35,674 nt of DNA, taken from assembly GCA_018818835.1 (NCBI GenBank), contig JAHIRD010000067.1, positions 1 to 35,674 of the forward strand, in the 5' to 3' direction. The translations under genes and the position numbers were made by a program. Shown here piece by piece: positions 7,226-14,976 of this stretch; position 1 is the first letter of the stretch, and the number at the start of each line of letters is the position of its first letter. The notes below the pieces were generated by a model. The model was given only the letters and a program-made list of their open reading frames with translations, searched no databases and was not told the origin of the DNA. This stretch comes from Pseudomonadota bacterium. Lineage in GTDB: Bacteria > Desulfobacterota > Desulfobacteria > Desulfobacterales > Desulfolunaceae.

Positions 7226-7254
7226 TTGACTCAACTCTTTAACGATAGTATGAT
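7226..7254 (+). promoter_or_regulatory. Sigma-70-type promoter for the lipoprotein gene
   Basis: TTGACT (7226-7231), 17-bp spacer, TATGAT (7249-7254). Transcription would start near 7261, leaving an AT-rich leader of about 130 bases before the start at 7389. Confidence 0.6.
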
Positions 7255-7388
7255 TTACATACTCTATCAAAAACGAATCAGTTCCGGACCCTATCTTTTC
7301 GATATAATTGTTTGTTCATATAAATCTTGGTAAACTCATGATTTAATATGGTTAAAATTATTTATTCATTAAAAAAGGGGGGTGACTT

Positions 7389-8600
7389 ATGGGCAAAAAC
7401 ATGAACACTATTTTATGTTTTTCGTTTATCATTTTCATCACAATGGGTCTTGCCGGTTGTAAATTAAGCGGGTGTATCACGACCGCTGACGGAGTCCCAC
7501 TTGAAGGTGTAACCCTTGTATTGAGCGGGAATACCAATGGGACAACCACAACAGATAGCAATGGCAACTATGAATTCGAGGTGCCAAACAACGATGCCGA
7601 TTACACGATCACCCCGTCCTTGAATCGTTATGCCTTTACCCCCGAACGCTACGATGTCCAATCGAACAAATCCACGGTGGATGGGTTGGATTTTACCGGA
7701 GAACGTGTTGCCTACACCCTGAGCGGAACCCTCAAAACACGTTATTTTGATGACCCCATTATCAATGCGACACTTCGTGTGAGCGGGGATGCCAGCGCCA
7801 CAAGTTCAACTGACATAAATGGTAACTTTGAATTGGACATCCCCACTGATTTCGGGACATACACCATCACACCAACATTGACCCGATATGTTTTCAATCC
7901 TGCTCACATCGACATTACGGTGGACGAGACCACACAGGCCGAAGATTATCGTATCCAAGGAATCAATTTTACGGGTGAATACATGGTAAGTTCCGAATTC
8001 AACGACATCACCTATTATCATGCCTGCGACAACACCGGGCCGCCTTCCATTCACAGGGGAGACAGCGCATATGATATCACGTTCGAAGTCCGTGATAGTG
8101 ATCCTGTCAACCAGACACCCTACTGGTACAAAAACGGGAAATATGTCAATGGCACGACCTACCATGCCCGTGATATTTATCGTGATAATTTTTCATTTGA
8201 AACAGGACGTATCGGCTTTTATATCCAACTCGACATCACAAGCACACCACCCCAGTTCGTGTTCAGGGATTCAGCATTTGCATCGGACAGCAGCCGGTTT
8301 GTCATATCCATTGAAGGGACCCAATTGGGCATTGTTTATCGTGGAGAGACAGAAATCTTTGACGATGTCATTCCCCATATGACCTGGTTTTTCCTGGAAA
8401 TGAAATTCAGTGATCATGTCCTCACCCTGTTCATTGATGACGAGGTCATTGGCAGCGTGGCAGGCAGCTCCCTTTTCACACAACCCGATACCGTGAGCTT
8501 TGGCCTTGGCGAGGCTGGCCTGGTTTCTTTTGATCAGATATTGTCCGCAAATGATCCGGACCGGAATCTGTATGAGCTAAGAAGCAGGACTGAATTTTAA
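7389..8600 (+). CDS. Secreted lipoprotein with two Ig-like repeats and a lectin-like C-terminus
   Basis: A 403-residue lipoprotein: a hydrophobic signal segment (residues 5-23) ends in the lipobox LAGC with C24 as the lipidation site. Residues about 26-105 and 108-198 are two copies of a carboxypeptidase-regulatory/CNA-B-like beta sandwich, each with 'TDxNGNxE', 'YTITPxLxRYxFxP' and ending 'FTGE'. Residues about 205-395 are a beta-rich domain suggestive of a concanavalin-like/LamG fold ('GRIGFYIQLDI', 'WFFLEMKFSDHVLTLFIDDE'). No catalytic motif is seen, so an adhesive or carbohydrate-binding role is inferred. Start ATG is preceded by a GGGGGGTGA ribosome site. It is a single-gene unit with its own promoter, convergent with the dihaem cytochrome gene. 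Confidence 0.7.
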   Translation: MGKNMNTILCFSFIIFITMGLAGCKLSGCITTADGVPLEGVTLVLSGNTNGTTTTDSNGNYEFEVPNNDADYTITPSLNRYAFTPERYDVQSNKSTVDGLDFTGERVAYTLSGTLKTRYFDDPIINATLRVSGDASATSSTDINGNFELDIPTDFGTYTITPTLTRYVFNPAHIDITVDETTQAEDYRIQGINFTGEYMVSSEFNDITYYHACDNTGPPSIHRGDSAYDITFEVRDSDPVNQTPYWYKNGKYVNGTTYHARDIYRDNFSFETGRIGFYIQLDITSTPPQFVFRDSAFASDSSRFVISIEGTQLGIVYRGETEIFDDVIPHMTWFFLEMKFSDHVLTLFIDDEVIGSVAGSSLFTQPDTVSFGLGEAGLVSFDQILSANDPDRNLYELRSRTEF

Positions 8601-8669
8601 TTCGTTTGCCCCATAAGCGCTAAGTTATTTTTTATTTATAACACCATTTGAAAATTCACAACTCCAAGC

Positions 8670-8707
8670 AAAAAAATATGTTCCCAGGCCGAAGCCTGGG
8701 AACATAT
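8670..8707 (-). terminator. Strong intrinsic terminator of the dihaem cytochrome gene
   Basis: A 14-bp stem (8676-8689 with 8694-8707) closed by a TTCG loop when read on the minus strand, followed by a run of T residues. About 70 bp after the stop of the minus-strand cytochrome gene. On the plus strand the following bases are not T-rich, so it works mainly for the minus strand. Confidence 0.8.
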
Positions 8708-8774
8708 ACAACCATTTTGTATTTTTTCAATTTTGTTCCTGATTGCGATTATCCCAACAACACTCTAAGTGCCA

Positions 8775-9827
8775 TCAGTACCCATCGGTCAGTGTCTGGA
8801 GAAAGGCCACCAGATCATCAACATCGCTGTCACTCAGGCCCAGATTACCCACATCGCCGACAATATTCCGGTCAAGTTCCGGGATATAGGCACTGCTGTC
8901 ATTAATAAATGCCACCATATCCCTCAGAGAGGCAAAATAGCCATTGTGGGCATAGGGCGGTGAGGCCGCGATATTTCTCAAGGTGGGAACCTTGAATTTT
9001 CCATCCTGGTTCGAATCTGAGACCGTTGCACCCAGCCCAGGATCCGGTTCAGGCAGCGGGACCAGCGGATTGGCAGGGGCTCCGATATTCGCATACTGAT
9101 AATTGGTAAACAATGGCGCCGGTGCTCCAAAGGCTGCGGCGCTGCTGTGACAGTCGGCACAATTTAATTCAAACAGAGCCATACCCCGATTTTCAGCAGC
9201 CGTGAATCGACTTTTCGCTTTGTCATATTTTGATGTAAAGCTCGTCACTTCATAGGACCGTTCATAAGCGGCAATGGCCCGGCCAAAATTATTGTAAGCC
9301 ACTTCCACGTCATCGAATGCACCGGGTCCAAACACAGTTAAAAACAGATTGGCATAGGTTGACGCTTGGATAACAGCGATGACAGCGTCCTTGCTCGCCA
9401 TGGCCATTTCAAGAGGATTCAAAGGGGGCCCCAAGGCTTGTTCAGCCAAGGGATCGTCAAGCACGGAACCGTCGGCCCGGCCATCCCAGAACATCCCCCC
9501 CACCCACTGATCACCCACCAGATCAAGGGAAGGGCTGAAACCCGCATAGGCAGCAGTGGGCGCATTCCGGCCACCTTTGCTCACACCGTCAGCACCCAGG
9601 GAAACCACACTAACCTCGGGGTTAAGGGCATTTCGCCGATCCGCAAATCCCGCAAAGGGATGATGACAGACCTGGCAGGACTGGGTTCCATTATAGGACA
9701 GATTTTTGTCTTTATAAAGATGTCTGCCAAGAATCTCTATGGGAGTCAAACCCGTTGAAGGCACGGCAAACGAGACCGCAGAACATAAAAGCGTAAGAAT
9801 TGCACTCGCAAACACTATTTTCTTCAT
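8775..9827 (-). CDS. Dihaem cytochrome c peroxidase / MauG family protein
   Basis: A 350-residue exported protein with a signal peptide (MKKIVFASAILTLLCSAVSFA) and two c-type haem sites, CQVCH at 51-55 and CADCH at 223-227, the spacing usual for bacterial cytochrome c peroxidases and MauG. FWDGR (113-117) and 'KVPTLRNIAASPPYAHNGYF' with 'LRDMVAFI' near the C-terminus are typical of the family. Classical members reduce H2O2 to water in the periplasm; MauG-type members oxidise proteins, and sequence alone does not separate these here. Start ATG has TAAGGAG upstream. Single-gene unit, stop followed by a strong terminator. In an anaerobe it would serve in peroxide defence. Confidence 0.85.
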   Translation of the reverse strand: MKKIVFASAILTLLCSAVSFAVPSTGLTPIEILGRHLYKDKNLSYNGTQSCQVCHHPFAGFADRRNALNPEVSVVSLGADGVSKGGRNAPTAAYAGFSPSLDLVGDQWVGGMFWDGRADGSVLDDPLAEQALGPPLNPLEMAMASKDAVIAVIQASTYANLFLTVFGPGAFDDVEVAYNNFGRAIAAYERSYEVTSFTSKYDKAKSRFTAAENRGMALFELNCADCHSSAAAFGAPAPLFTNYQYANIGAPANPLVPLPEPDPGLGATVSDSNQDGKFKVPTLRNIAASPPYAHNGYFASLRDMVAFINDSSAYIPELDRNIVGDVGNLGLSDSDVDDLVAFLQTLTDGY

Positions 9828-10177
9828 GACTGTATCTCCTTATAGATCATTTAACGTTTTTTTAAACGACATATGATAATACACGTTCCAGGTATCACCT
9901 CCTTTTTTGGGTCACTCATCGTGGCTGGGGGTATGGGTTTTGAATAAGGGTCACAGACCCCATAACACATCATCAACGCTTAAACATATGTGGGTAACTG
10001 TAAATGGCTCAAAGGCCGGAGCGTAATGGCTGAATAGCCTAAATCAAAGCTTTAACGTTACTGAGGACGGATTGTTACACATTTTTTAAACTTATTTTGT
10101 ATCCTTTTTTATTTTTCAGGTTCTATAGTTTATGGAAAGAGTTTAGAATAAAGGTGACATCATATAAGGAGTGAAAC
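9828..10177. other. Gene-free gap between divergent genes
   Basis: No open frame is convincing. It contains a small hairpin GGGTC-ACA-GACCC (9948-9960) and two similar arms, AATGGCTCAAAGGCC (10012-10026) and AATGGCTGAATAGCC (10025-10039), which could fold. I compared it by eye with c-di-GMP, TPP and fluoride riboswitch cores and found no match. The promoters for the cytochrome gene (minus) and the sigma-factor operon (plus) must lie here, but no hexamer pair stands out. Confidence 0.4.
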
Positions 10178-10267
10178 ATGAACGAAGTTTTGAGTTTTAT
10201 TGCCATCATCGCAATCTGGTATCTTCTCCAGGCTGTCATTCTTCCCAAAATGGGAATCAGCACATGA
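10178..10267 (+). CDS. 29-residue single-pass membrane peptide
   Basis: A complete small gene: AAGGAG six bases before ATG 10178, then MNEVLSFIAIIAIWYLLQ and a tail AVILPKMGIST before TGA. Residues 4-22 form one hydrophobic helix; the tail has one lysine and a conserved-looking 'LPKMGI' ending, a pattern I have seen in tiny proteins of sulfate reducers. Function is unknown. Its stop overlaps the ATG of a 14-residue frame, which itself overlaps the ECF sigma factor start, so it is the first cistron of the sigma operon. It may sense or signal membrane state, but that is inference. Confidence 0.6.
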   Translation: MNEVLSFIAIIAIWYLLQAVILPKMGIST

Positions 10268-10308
10268 ATGAAAGATTCCTGCCAGGTGGCAGACAAGAAA
10301 AAACATGA
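10264..10308 (+). CDS. Possible 14-residue coupling peptide before the sigma factor
   Basis: The frame ATG 10264 to TGA 10308 encodes MNERFLPGGRQEKT. It starts inside the stop of the 29-residue gene (ATGA) and ends on the start of the sigma factor gene (ATGA again). The sigma gene has no good ribosome site of its own, so passage of ribosomes through this frame could set its translation. The peptide itself need not have a function. Confidence 0.3.
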   Translation: MNERFLPGGRQEKT

Positions 10309-10919
10309 TAAAAAATAACACACAAGGCCTGGTCCCTGATGAAGACCAGGCCTTGATTGACGGGATTAAACGCGGTGAGACCGGTCTTTTCGAAACCCTG
10401 GTGGACAAGTACTCGCCCAGGCTGTACAATTTCGGTCTGAAAATCTGCAAAAGTCGTGAAGATGCCGAAGATCTGGTCCAAGAAAGCTTTATAAACATTT
10501 TCAGATATGTAAAGGATTTCAGGCAGGAAGCCAGTCTCAAGAACTGGATGTACCGCATTGCCGCGTCGGTCTGCTGGAAAATGAAACGCAAAACCGGATC
10601 GATAAAAGAAAAGGATCTGTCTCTGGAGGAGTTGATGCCCGACCATCATGCGTCCCCGGAACAGGTTCCACCGGCCTGGGCCCATGAGCCCGTGGCCCAG
10701 CTTCTCAATCAGGAACTTTCCGGCCAGATTCAGAATGCCATATCCCGATTGCCCACCCCCTACCGGCTGGTTCTGGTCCTGCGGGATATGGAAGGGTTCT
10801 CCACCGATGAAACAGCGGACATCCTCTCCATTACCCCAGCCAATGTCAAAGTCCGGCTTCACAGGGCCCGGCTCTTTGTCCGGGATGATCTAAAGGAATA
10901 TTATGAACACCGACCATAA
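10305..10919 (+). CDS. ECF-type RNA polymerase sigma factor
   Basis: A 204-residue sigma-70 family factor with only region 2 (about residues 24-95; 'RLYNFGLKICKSREDAEDLV' is region 2.1-2.2, 'KNWMYRIAASVCWKMKRK' 2.4) and region 4 (about 137-195; 'RLPTPYRLVLVLRDMEGFS', and 'NVKVRLHRAR' as the recognition helix). This two-domain form defines ECF factors, which direct RNA polymerase to stress or envelope regulons. It is co-transcribed with the anti-sigma factor, whose gene begins 17 bp before this one ends, so the pair is made together. The start ATG overlaps the stop of an upstream 14-codon frame. Its target promoters are unknown; such factors usually switch on their own operon. Confidence 0.92.
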   Translation: MIKNNTQGLVPDEDQALIDGIKRGETGLFETLVDKYSPRLYNFGLKICKSREDAEDLVQESFINIFRYVKDFRQEASLKNWMYRIAASVCWKMKRKTGSIKEKDLSLEELMPDHHASPEQVPPAWAHEPVAQLLNQELSGQIQNAISRLPTPYRLVLVLRDMEGFSTDETADILSITPANVKVRLHRARLFVRDDLKEYYEHRP

Positions 10920-11148
10920 CCATGACATGTGCAAGGCGTATTTTGCAAAGCTGTCCGAATTCATCGATCAGGAACTGGGCGATGATGTGTGCAGGGATAT
11001 CCAAAAGCACCTTGAATCCTGTGGCTGCTGCAATGCATGCCTTGAAACCCTGAAAAAAACCATTCAACTTTGCGCAAACATCAAGGACAAGCCTGTGCCT
11101 TCCGAGCTTTCACGAAAACTCAAACATATGATCAGACACCGGATATAG
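10903..11148 (+). CDS. Soluble zinc-finger anti-sigma factor
   Basis: An 81-residue cytoplasmic protein with the ZAS signature HLESCGCCNAC (H36-x3-C40-x2-C43, with a further cysteine at C42), in a helical region as in RsrA and ChrR. There is no transmembrane helix, so it is not of the membrane-spanning type. The clustered thiols C40, C42, C43 and C46, plus C10 and C30, suggest that zinc release on thiol oxidation could set the sigma factor free, as for RsrA; that is inference. The 17-bp overlap with the sigma gene implies translational coupling. It is followed at once by a strong terminator. Confidence 0.85.
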   Translation: MNTDHNHDMCKAYFAKLSEFIDQELGDDVCRDIQKHLESCGCCNACLETLKKTIQLCANIKDKPVPSELSRKLKHMIRHRI

Positions 11149-11165
11149 GGCCTGCCCAATAATTT

Positions 11166-11206
11166 TATATTGAAAAATAGGAGTCGAAGTCCTATTTTTC
11201 AATATA
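11166..11206. terminator. Bidirectional terminator, 17-bp perfect stem
   Basis: Arms 11166-11182 and 11190-11206 are perfect reverse complements around a 7-base loop; the right arm contains TCCTATTTTT, giving a T-run in both directions. It begins 18 bp after the anti-sigma stop and faces the end of the radical SAM gene. The remaining 150 bp up to 11,358 show nothing I can name. Confidence 0.65.
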
Positions 11207-11358
11207 ACTATTTCGGAAAGGACATCAAAGGCTTCCATTCTTCTAAAGCCTGTTTTCCGGAAGAAACCTGTCATACCGGACTTATCATCTATTCCATTGA
11301 ATCACCGCAAATGATATCCGAGCATGTCCTTGCTGTCCCCTGGTGGTTTATCTGAACC

Positions 11359-12963
11359 TTACGCCGTTTTGAATTTTGCCCTAAAAGCATGGCAAACGTT
11401 AGAGTCTACGGTGTGAACATAAACCTGGCCCCTTGCATCAATGCCCCGGATCAGGCCGTCCTCCATAAAGGCGTTTATCAGTGTGATTCCGACCTGGAAT
11501 CGGTCTTTGGGATCAAGGATTTCCGATGAACTAAGCTTTAACGGGTGGATGCTGACGTTTCTTTTTTTAAGTTCTTTGGAGAAATTCAAAATCCGGCCCA
11601 GTCGTAGCAGGGTCACGGATTCCAGGCGGGTGGTGCTGTCTGACACGGGGATAGCTGTTGATCGCATCAGTGAAAACGTTTCCGGCAGACCCTGTGTTTT
11701 AGCCAGCTGGTCATAATCAAAACTGCCGGGAGCCGGGTAATAAACCGAAACCCCGGCCAGGGTATCCTTGGTTCCAAGATAAATCAGATCATCAACCGAT
11801 TCCATGGCTGTTTGGCCAGGCGCACCCACCAGGATATAACATACCGATGTCATACCATGGTGTTTGGCAGACAAAAGGACACGTTCAAGGGCTTCCCGGA
11901 CATCCACCCGCCTGAACCGTTTGAGCTGGCGTTGACTCAGGGTACACACGGACAGGTTCAGGGCTGTGAATCCTGCCTGCTTAAGGGCAGCCACCAGGTC
12001 ATCATCCAAAGATGGGGGAAACAGGCCGTTCATGGCCCGGAGTTCCAGGCCCAGATGGCCAAAATGATCTGTAATCCGTGTCATCAGATCCAGGCACCAG
12101 GCCTTGTCCAGGGTCAGGTTCTCATCTTCAAAGTCAATAAACCTGACCCCATATTCAGTGACAGCCTGGGTGATTTCCTCAAACACCGAGTCCACGGATC
12201 GTTTCCTGTAAGGGGAAGCCGGCGATGCAACACAGCAATAGGTGCATTTCATAGGGCAGCCCCTGCTGGCTGTAATCACAGCGCTACCGCCTTCTTTCCT
12301 GCCGTAAAATCCATGATTGACCAGATCCATACGGGGTAAGGGGAACTCATCGGGCCTGTCCATGAACGAGGGGGGGCTCATGTGCAATGCCCCACTGTCT
12401 TTTCTGAATACAAGACCGTTGATCCTGTCAAGGGGTGATCCGGTGACCAGGGCCCGGGCCAAGTGTGGCATGACAGCCTCCCCTTCCCCTCGCACCACAA
12501 AATCAACGCACGGATGGCTTAGAACAGCCTCGGGCAGCTGGGTGGGATGATGTCCCCCTAAAACAATCCGACTCAAAGGGAGCTGTTTCCTGACTTCCAT
12601 TGCCACCTCAAGGGCCTCATCAGCATAGGCTGTAAACAAGGATGAAATGCCCACGAGAAAGGCCCCGGATTCCCTGGCCATACGCCCGATATGTTCAACG
12701 CTGTAACCAAAGTGCCTGAAGGTGTGAAACAGGGAAAAGGGAGACAGGTCCTCCTTCCCGTAGAAAGGCTCAAGATAGGCCATGTCGCTTGGTGTTTGTA
12801 TGACTTTGGATTTTGAGGTAGCCAGACCGTCAACAAGGAGAACGGGAAACCCGTCTTTTTCAAGCGCGGCGGCAATGGAAATCAACCCGTAGGGAATGCT
12901 TCGTTTGCGGGTAAAATAAAAATCCCTTATGGGGGGTTGAATCAAAAGGATTCTGTTTGACAT
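11359..12963 (-). CDS. B12-binding-type radical SAM protein
   Basis: A 534-residue cytoplasmic enzyme. Residues about 1-170 form a cobalamin-binding-like fold ('RILLIQPPI', 'YGLISIAAALEKDGFPVLLV', 'IVLGGHHPTQLPE', 'VVRGEGE'), although the DxHxxG motif that binds cobalamin from below is not seen. The radical SAM core follows with ASRGCPMKCTYCC, whose CxxxCxxC cysteines hold a [4Fe-4S] cluster, and 'FEDENLTLD'. This is the architecture of BchE/HpnP/YgiQ-like methylases and cyclases; substrate unknown. Start ATG 12963 gives the typical MSNRILLIQPP beginning, but no strong ribosome site is present and an upstream in-frame start is possible. It stands alone, so its neighbours give no pathway. Confidence 0.8.
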   Translation of the reverse strand: MSNRILLIQPPIRDFYFTRKRSIPYGLISIAAALEKDGFPVLLVDGLATSKSKVIQTPSDMAYLEPFYGKEDLSPFSLFHTFRHFGYSVEHIGRMARESGAFLVGISSLFTAYADEALEVAMEVRKQLPLSRIVLGGHHPTQLPEAVLSHPCVDFVVRGEGEAVMPHLARALVTGSPLDRINGLVFRKDSGALHMSPPSFMDRPDEFPLPRMDLVNHGFYGRKEGGSAVITASRGCPMKCTYCCVASPASPYRKRSVDSVFEEITQAVTEYGVRFIDFEDENLTLDKAWCLDLMTRITDHFGHLGLELRAMNGLFPPSLDDDLVAALKQAGFTALNLSVCTLSQRQLKRFRRVDVREALERVLLSAKHHGMTSVCYILVGAPGQTAMESVDDLIYLGTKDTLAGVSVYYPAPGSFDYDQLAKTQGLPETFSLMRSTAIPVSDSTTRLESVTLLRLGRILNFSKELKKRNVSIHPLKLSSSEILDPKDRFQVGITLINAFMEDGLIRGIDARGQVYVHTVDSNVCHAFRAKFKTA

Positions 12964-13236
12964 GAAAAGTCTCATTAAAAAACGTCTGTATCCACGGCCT
13001 GTTGGCCAACTCCGGAACAAATCACTTCACGTGTTGGGTGCCATCCTATCATTCACCTGTGACCTTATCGGTGGCACAATCATCAGGCAGGCATTTTCTT
13101 TTTCCACTTATACAGCCACTATTCCATCATAAGGTCAATCCTTTTTTCCCTGTGAGATATTTCATAGCAGACCAGGAAATTTTCATCTATCCTTGGACCA
13201 TGGTTGTATATTAATAAAAAAAAGGAAGGACATATC

Positions 13237-13431
13237 ATGGGTTATGCCATTTTCAATAAATCATCTGGAAGAAAAAAACATTCATTGGAGAAAACGACAT
13301 TGACCAAAGGAAGAAAGGCGCGGTCTTCGGGTCAAGGATATTTATCAATAATCCAGTACCTCGAAGAGTTGGAATCCCAAATCCAGGCGGATATGATCAG
13401 GTCAGAGTCAACACAGACGACTGAGCACTAG
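13237..13431 (+). CDS. Small basic protein of unknown function
   Basis: A 64-residue protein starting at ATG 13237, nine bases after GGAAGGA. The N-terminal half is rich in lysine and serine (KSSGRKKHSLEK, KGRKARSSGQGYLS), the C-terminal half is an amphipathic helix (IIQYLEELESQIQADMIRSE). No signal peptide, cysteine or known motif is visible. The gene sits alone between the radical SAM gene and the convergent ribosomal protein operon. Its good ribosome site is the main support for it being real. Confidence 0.45.
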   Translation: MGYAIFNKSSGRKKHSLEKTTLTKGRKARSSGQGYLSIIQYLEELESQIQADMIRSESTQTTEH

Positions 13432-13446
13432 CTGACCTGACATATA

Positions 13447-13478
13447 CAAAAAGGGAGCGAGGCAAAGCCTGCTCCCTT
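13447..13478 (-). terminator. Terminator of the rplM-rpsI operon
   Basis: Stem AAGGGAGC..AGGC / GCCT..GCTCCCTT (13451-13458 and 13460-13463 with 13467-13478, one bulged base) followed on the minus strand by TTTTTG. It lies about 30 bp past the rpsI stop. It can also stop plus-strand transcripts of the small gene ending at 13431, though the T-run is weaker on that strand. Confidence 0.75.
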
Positions 13479-13505
13479 GATATATCAATAAGCGGACAGA
13501 AAATC

Positions 13506-13892
13506 TTAACGTTTGGAGAACTGGAACCGTGCTCGGGCACCTTTCTGACCGTATTTCTTACGCTCTTTCACTCGGGAATCACGGGTGATGAACCCTGCTT
13601 TTTTGAGTACGGATCGGAGTTCAGGATCAACCTGAAGAAGAGCTTTTGTAATGCCGTGTCTCACAGCACCAGCCTGTCCGATAAGACCGCCGCCTTTTAC
13701 TGACACTGTGATATCATACGATTCAATGCCACCGATAAGTGTCAGGGGTTCGGTCAAAATAAGTCGTGCAGATGCACTGAAGTAGTCTTCAACAGGTTTG
13801 TTGTTTACGACAATTTTGCCGTTACCCGGAGTCAGCCAGGTTCGAGCTACTCCATTTTTTCGTTTACCGGTTGCGTAATAAGTGTTTTCCAT
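13506..13892 (-). CDS. rpsI: 30S ribosomal protein S9
   Basis: A 128-residue uS9 of normal length. The N-terminus '[19 protein letters not shown]', the '[19 protein letters not shown]' loop and the conserved C-terminal tail ending RARFQFSKR, which reaches the P-site tRNA, are all intact. Start ATG 13892 has GAGGAAA upstream. It is 36 bp downstream of rplM on the same strand, the usual bacterial pair. Confidence 0.97.
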   Translation of the reverse strand: MENTYYATGKRKNGVARTWLTPGNGKIVVNNKPVEDYFSASARLILTEPLTLIGGIESYDITVSVKGGGLIGQAGAVRHGITKALLQVDPELRSVLKKAGFITRDSRVKERKKYGQKGARARFQFSKR

Positions 13893-13928
13893 GTCTAAAC
13901 ATTTCCTCGGTATATTTTTTCGAACAGA

Positions 13929-14369
13929 TTATAATTCAATTTTAAGAACATCCGGATTTTGAGCCGCATGGGGATGTTCGGAGCCGGAATAAACATGAAG
14001 TTTTTTGTTCAGATCTCGTCCCAGCCTGTTTTTTGGAAGCATACCTCTTACTGCAAAACGGAGCACGTCTTCGGGTCGTTTTTTCAAAAGATCACCGGCA
14101 GATGTACTGGTCAGTCCGCCCATGTAACCGCTGTGTCTGTGATAAAATTTATCTTTCAGCTTATTTCCGGTCAAAACAACCTTATCGGCATTGATGACAA
14201 CAATCCAGTCACCCGTATCAGTATGGGGAGTGTACATGGGATTGAATTTACCACGGATTCTGGCAGCTATCATTGATGCAAGACGGCCCATAACCTGGCC
14301 TTCGGCATCGACAACATACCATTTTTCCTTATTATCTGAACGTTTTGCGCTATATGTATACTTTTTCAC
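13929..14369 (-). CDS. rplM: 50S ribosomal protein L13
   Basis: A 146-residue uL13, with 'WYVVDAEGQVMGRLAS', 'NADKVVLTGNKLKDK' and 'RHSGYMGG', and the 'AVRGMLPKNRLGR' signature. GTG at 14369 is taken as the start because AGGAG lies seven bases before it and the product then begins MKKYTYSAKR as in homologues. First gene of rplM-rpsI, expressed from the promoter at 14410-14438. Confidence 0.97.
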   Translation of the reverse strand: MKKYTYSAKRSDNKEKWYVVDAEGQVMGRLASMIAARIRGKFNPMYTPHTDTGDWIVVINADKVVLTGNKLKDKFYHRHSGYMGGLTSTSAGDLLKKRPEDVLRFAVRGMLPKNRLGRDLNKKLHVYSGSEHPHAAQNPDVLKIEL

Positions 14370-14409
14370 GTTTATACTCCTGATCAAGTTTCAAAAAAAT
14401 AACTTGAAT

Positions 14410-14438
14410 TAAATAATTGAATTAGCACCTGCTGTCAA
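14410..14438 (-). promoter_or_regulatory. Sigma-70-type promoter of rplM-rpsI
   Basis: Minus strand: TTGACA (14433-14438), 17-bp spacer, TATTTA (14410-14415), with a TG-poor but AT-rich downstream. About 40 bp upstream of the rplM start. The perfect -35 fits strong ribosomal expression. Confidence 0.6.
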
Positions 14439-14592
14439 GGTAATTTTTCCGATAATACGCACAAATTTGAAAGAGGCGCTCTCTGTTACCGGTTGCCCAC
14501 GGTCATCATTGATAATAAAAAACCCATTACTGGAATACATTCCCCCTGTTTTCACAAATCAGGATATGGATGGTTAAAATCATCGGCCTGCA

Positions 14593-14976
14593 CTAAAGTT
14601 CAATGGCCTTGTCTTTCAACTTATTCAGATCCGATGCCTTCTGGGGCTGCCGCGAGGTCTTGCATGAGACTTCTGCATTGAGAATTCCGCCGCTTTCCAC
14701 GATCAAATCCCGGCACACCACTTTACCGGAGCAAGAACCTGTGGACAGTATCACCAGCTCTTCCGTCGCTTCGATTTCACCTTCAAAGGTACCACCGATG
14801 GTGATTCCCGTAACCTTTGCATCACAGTAGACAGAACCTTCTTCTGCGATCACGACAATTTCACCCCTGATTTCACCTTTAACCGTCCCCTTGATCACCA
14901 GCCGACCCTTGCTTGAAATATTCCCGTCAACCACAAGGTCACGATCAATGATTGACAGGTTTTTCGATTTGCTCAT
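14593..14976 (-). CDS. Bactofilin (CcmA-like cytoskeletal protein)
   Basis: A 127-residue bactofilin (DUF583). The middle (about residues 18-105) is a right-handed beta-helix made of short repeats with regular glycines and hydrophobics (LVIKGTVKGEIRGEIVVIAE, 'VTGITIGGTFEGEIEATEEL', 'GKVVCRDLIVESGGILNAEV'), flanked by disordered ends. Bactofilins polymerise without nucleotide at the membrane and place peptidoglycan hydrolases; CcmA of Helicobacter pylori does so in setting helical shape. The gene overlaps the end of the Csd4-like carboxypeptidase by 32 bp, so both are co-translated, and a YkuD protein follows the same unit upstream. This context suggests a shape or curvature role. Last gene of the long minus-strand run. 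Confidence 0.9.
   Translation of the reverse strand: MSKSKNLSIIDRDLVVDGNISSKGRLVIKGTVKGEIRGEIVVIAEEGSVYCDAKVTGITIGGTFEGEIEATEELVILSTGSCSGKVVCRDLIVESGGILNAEVSCKTSRQPQKASDLNKLKDKAIEL

Noticed and set aside
9890-10080. Riboswitch in the gap between the dihaem cytochrome and sigma genes
   Set aside because: Some words recall a GEMM core, but the conserved tetraloop and receptor pattern is absent, and the gap is not clearly a leader of either gene.
11170-11355. Plus-strand frame of 61 codons after the anti-sigma gene
   Set aside because: It starts inside the terminator stem, has no ribosome site and resembles nothing known.
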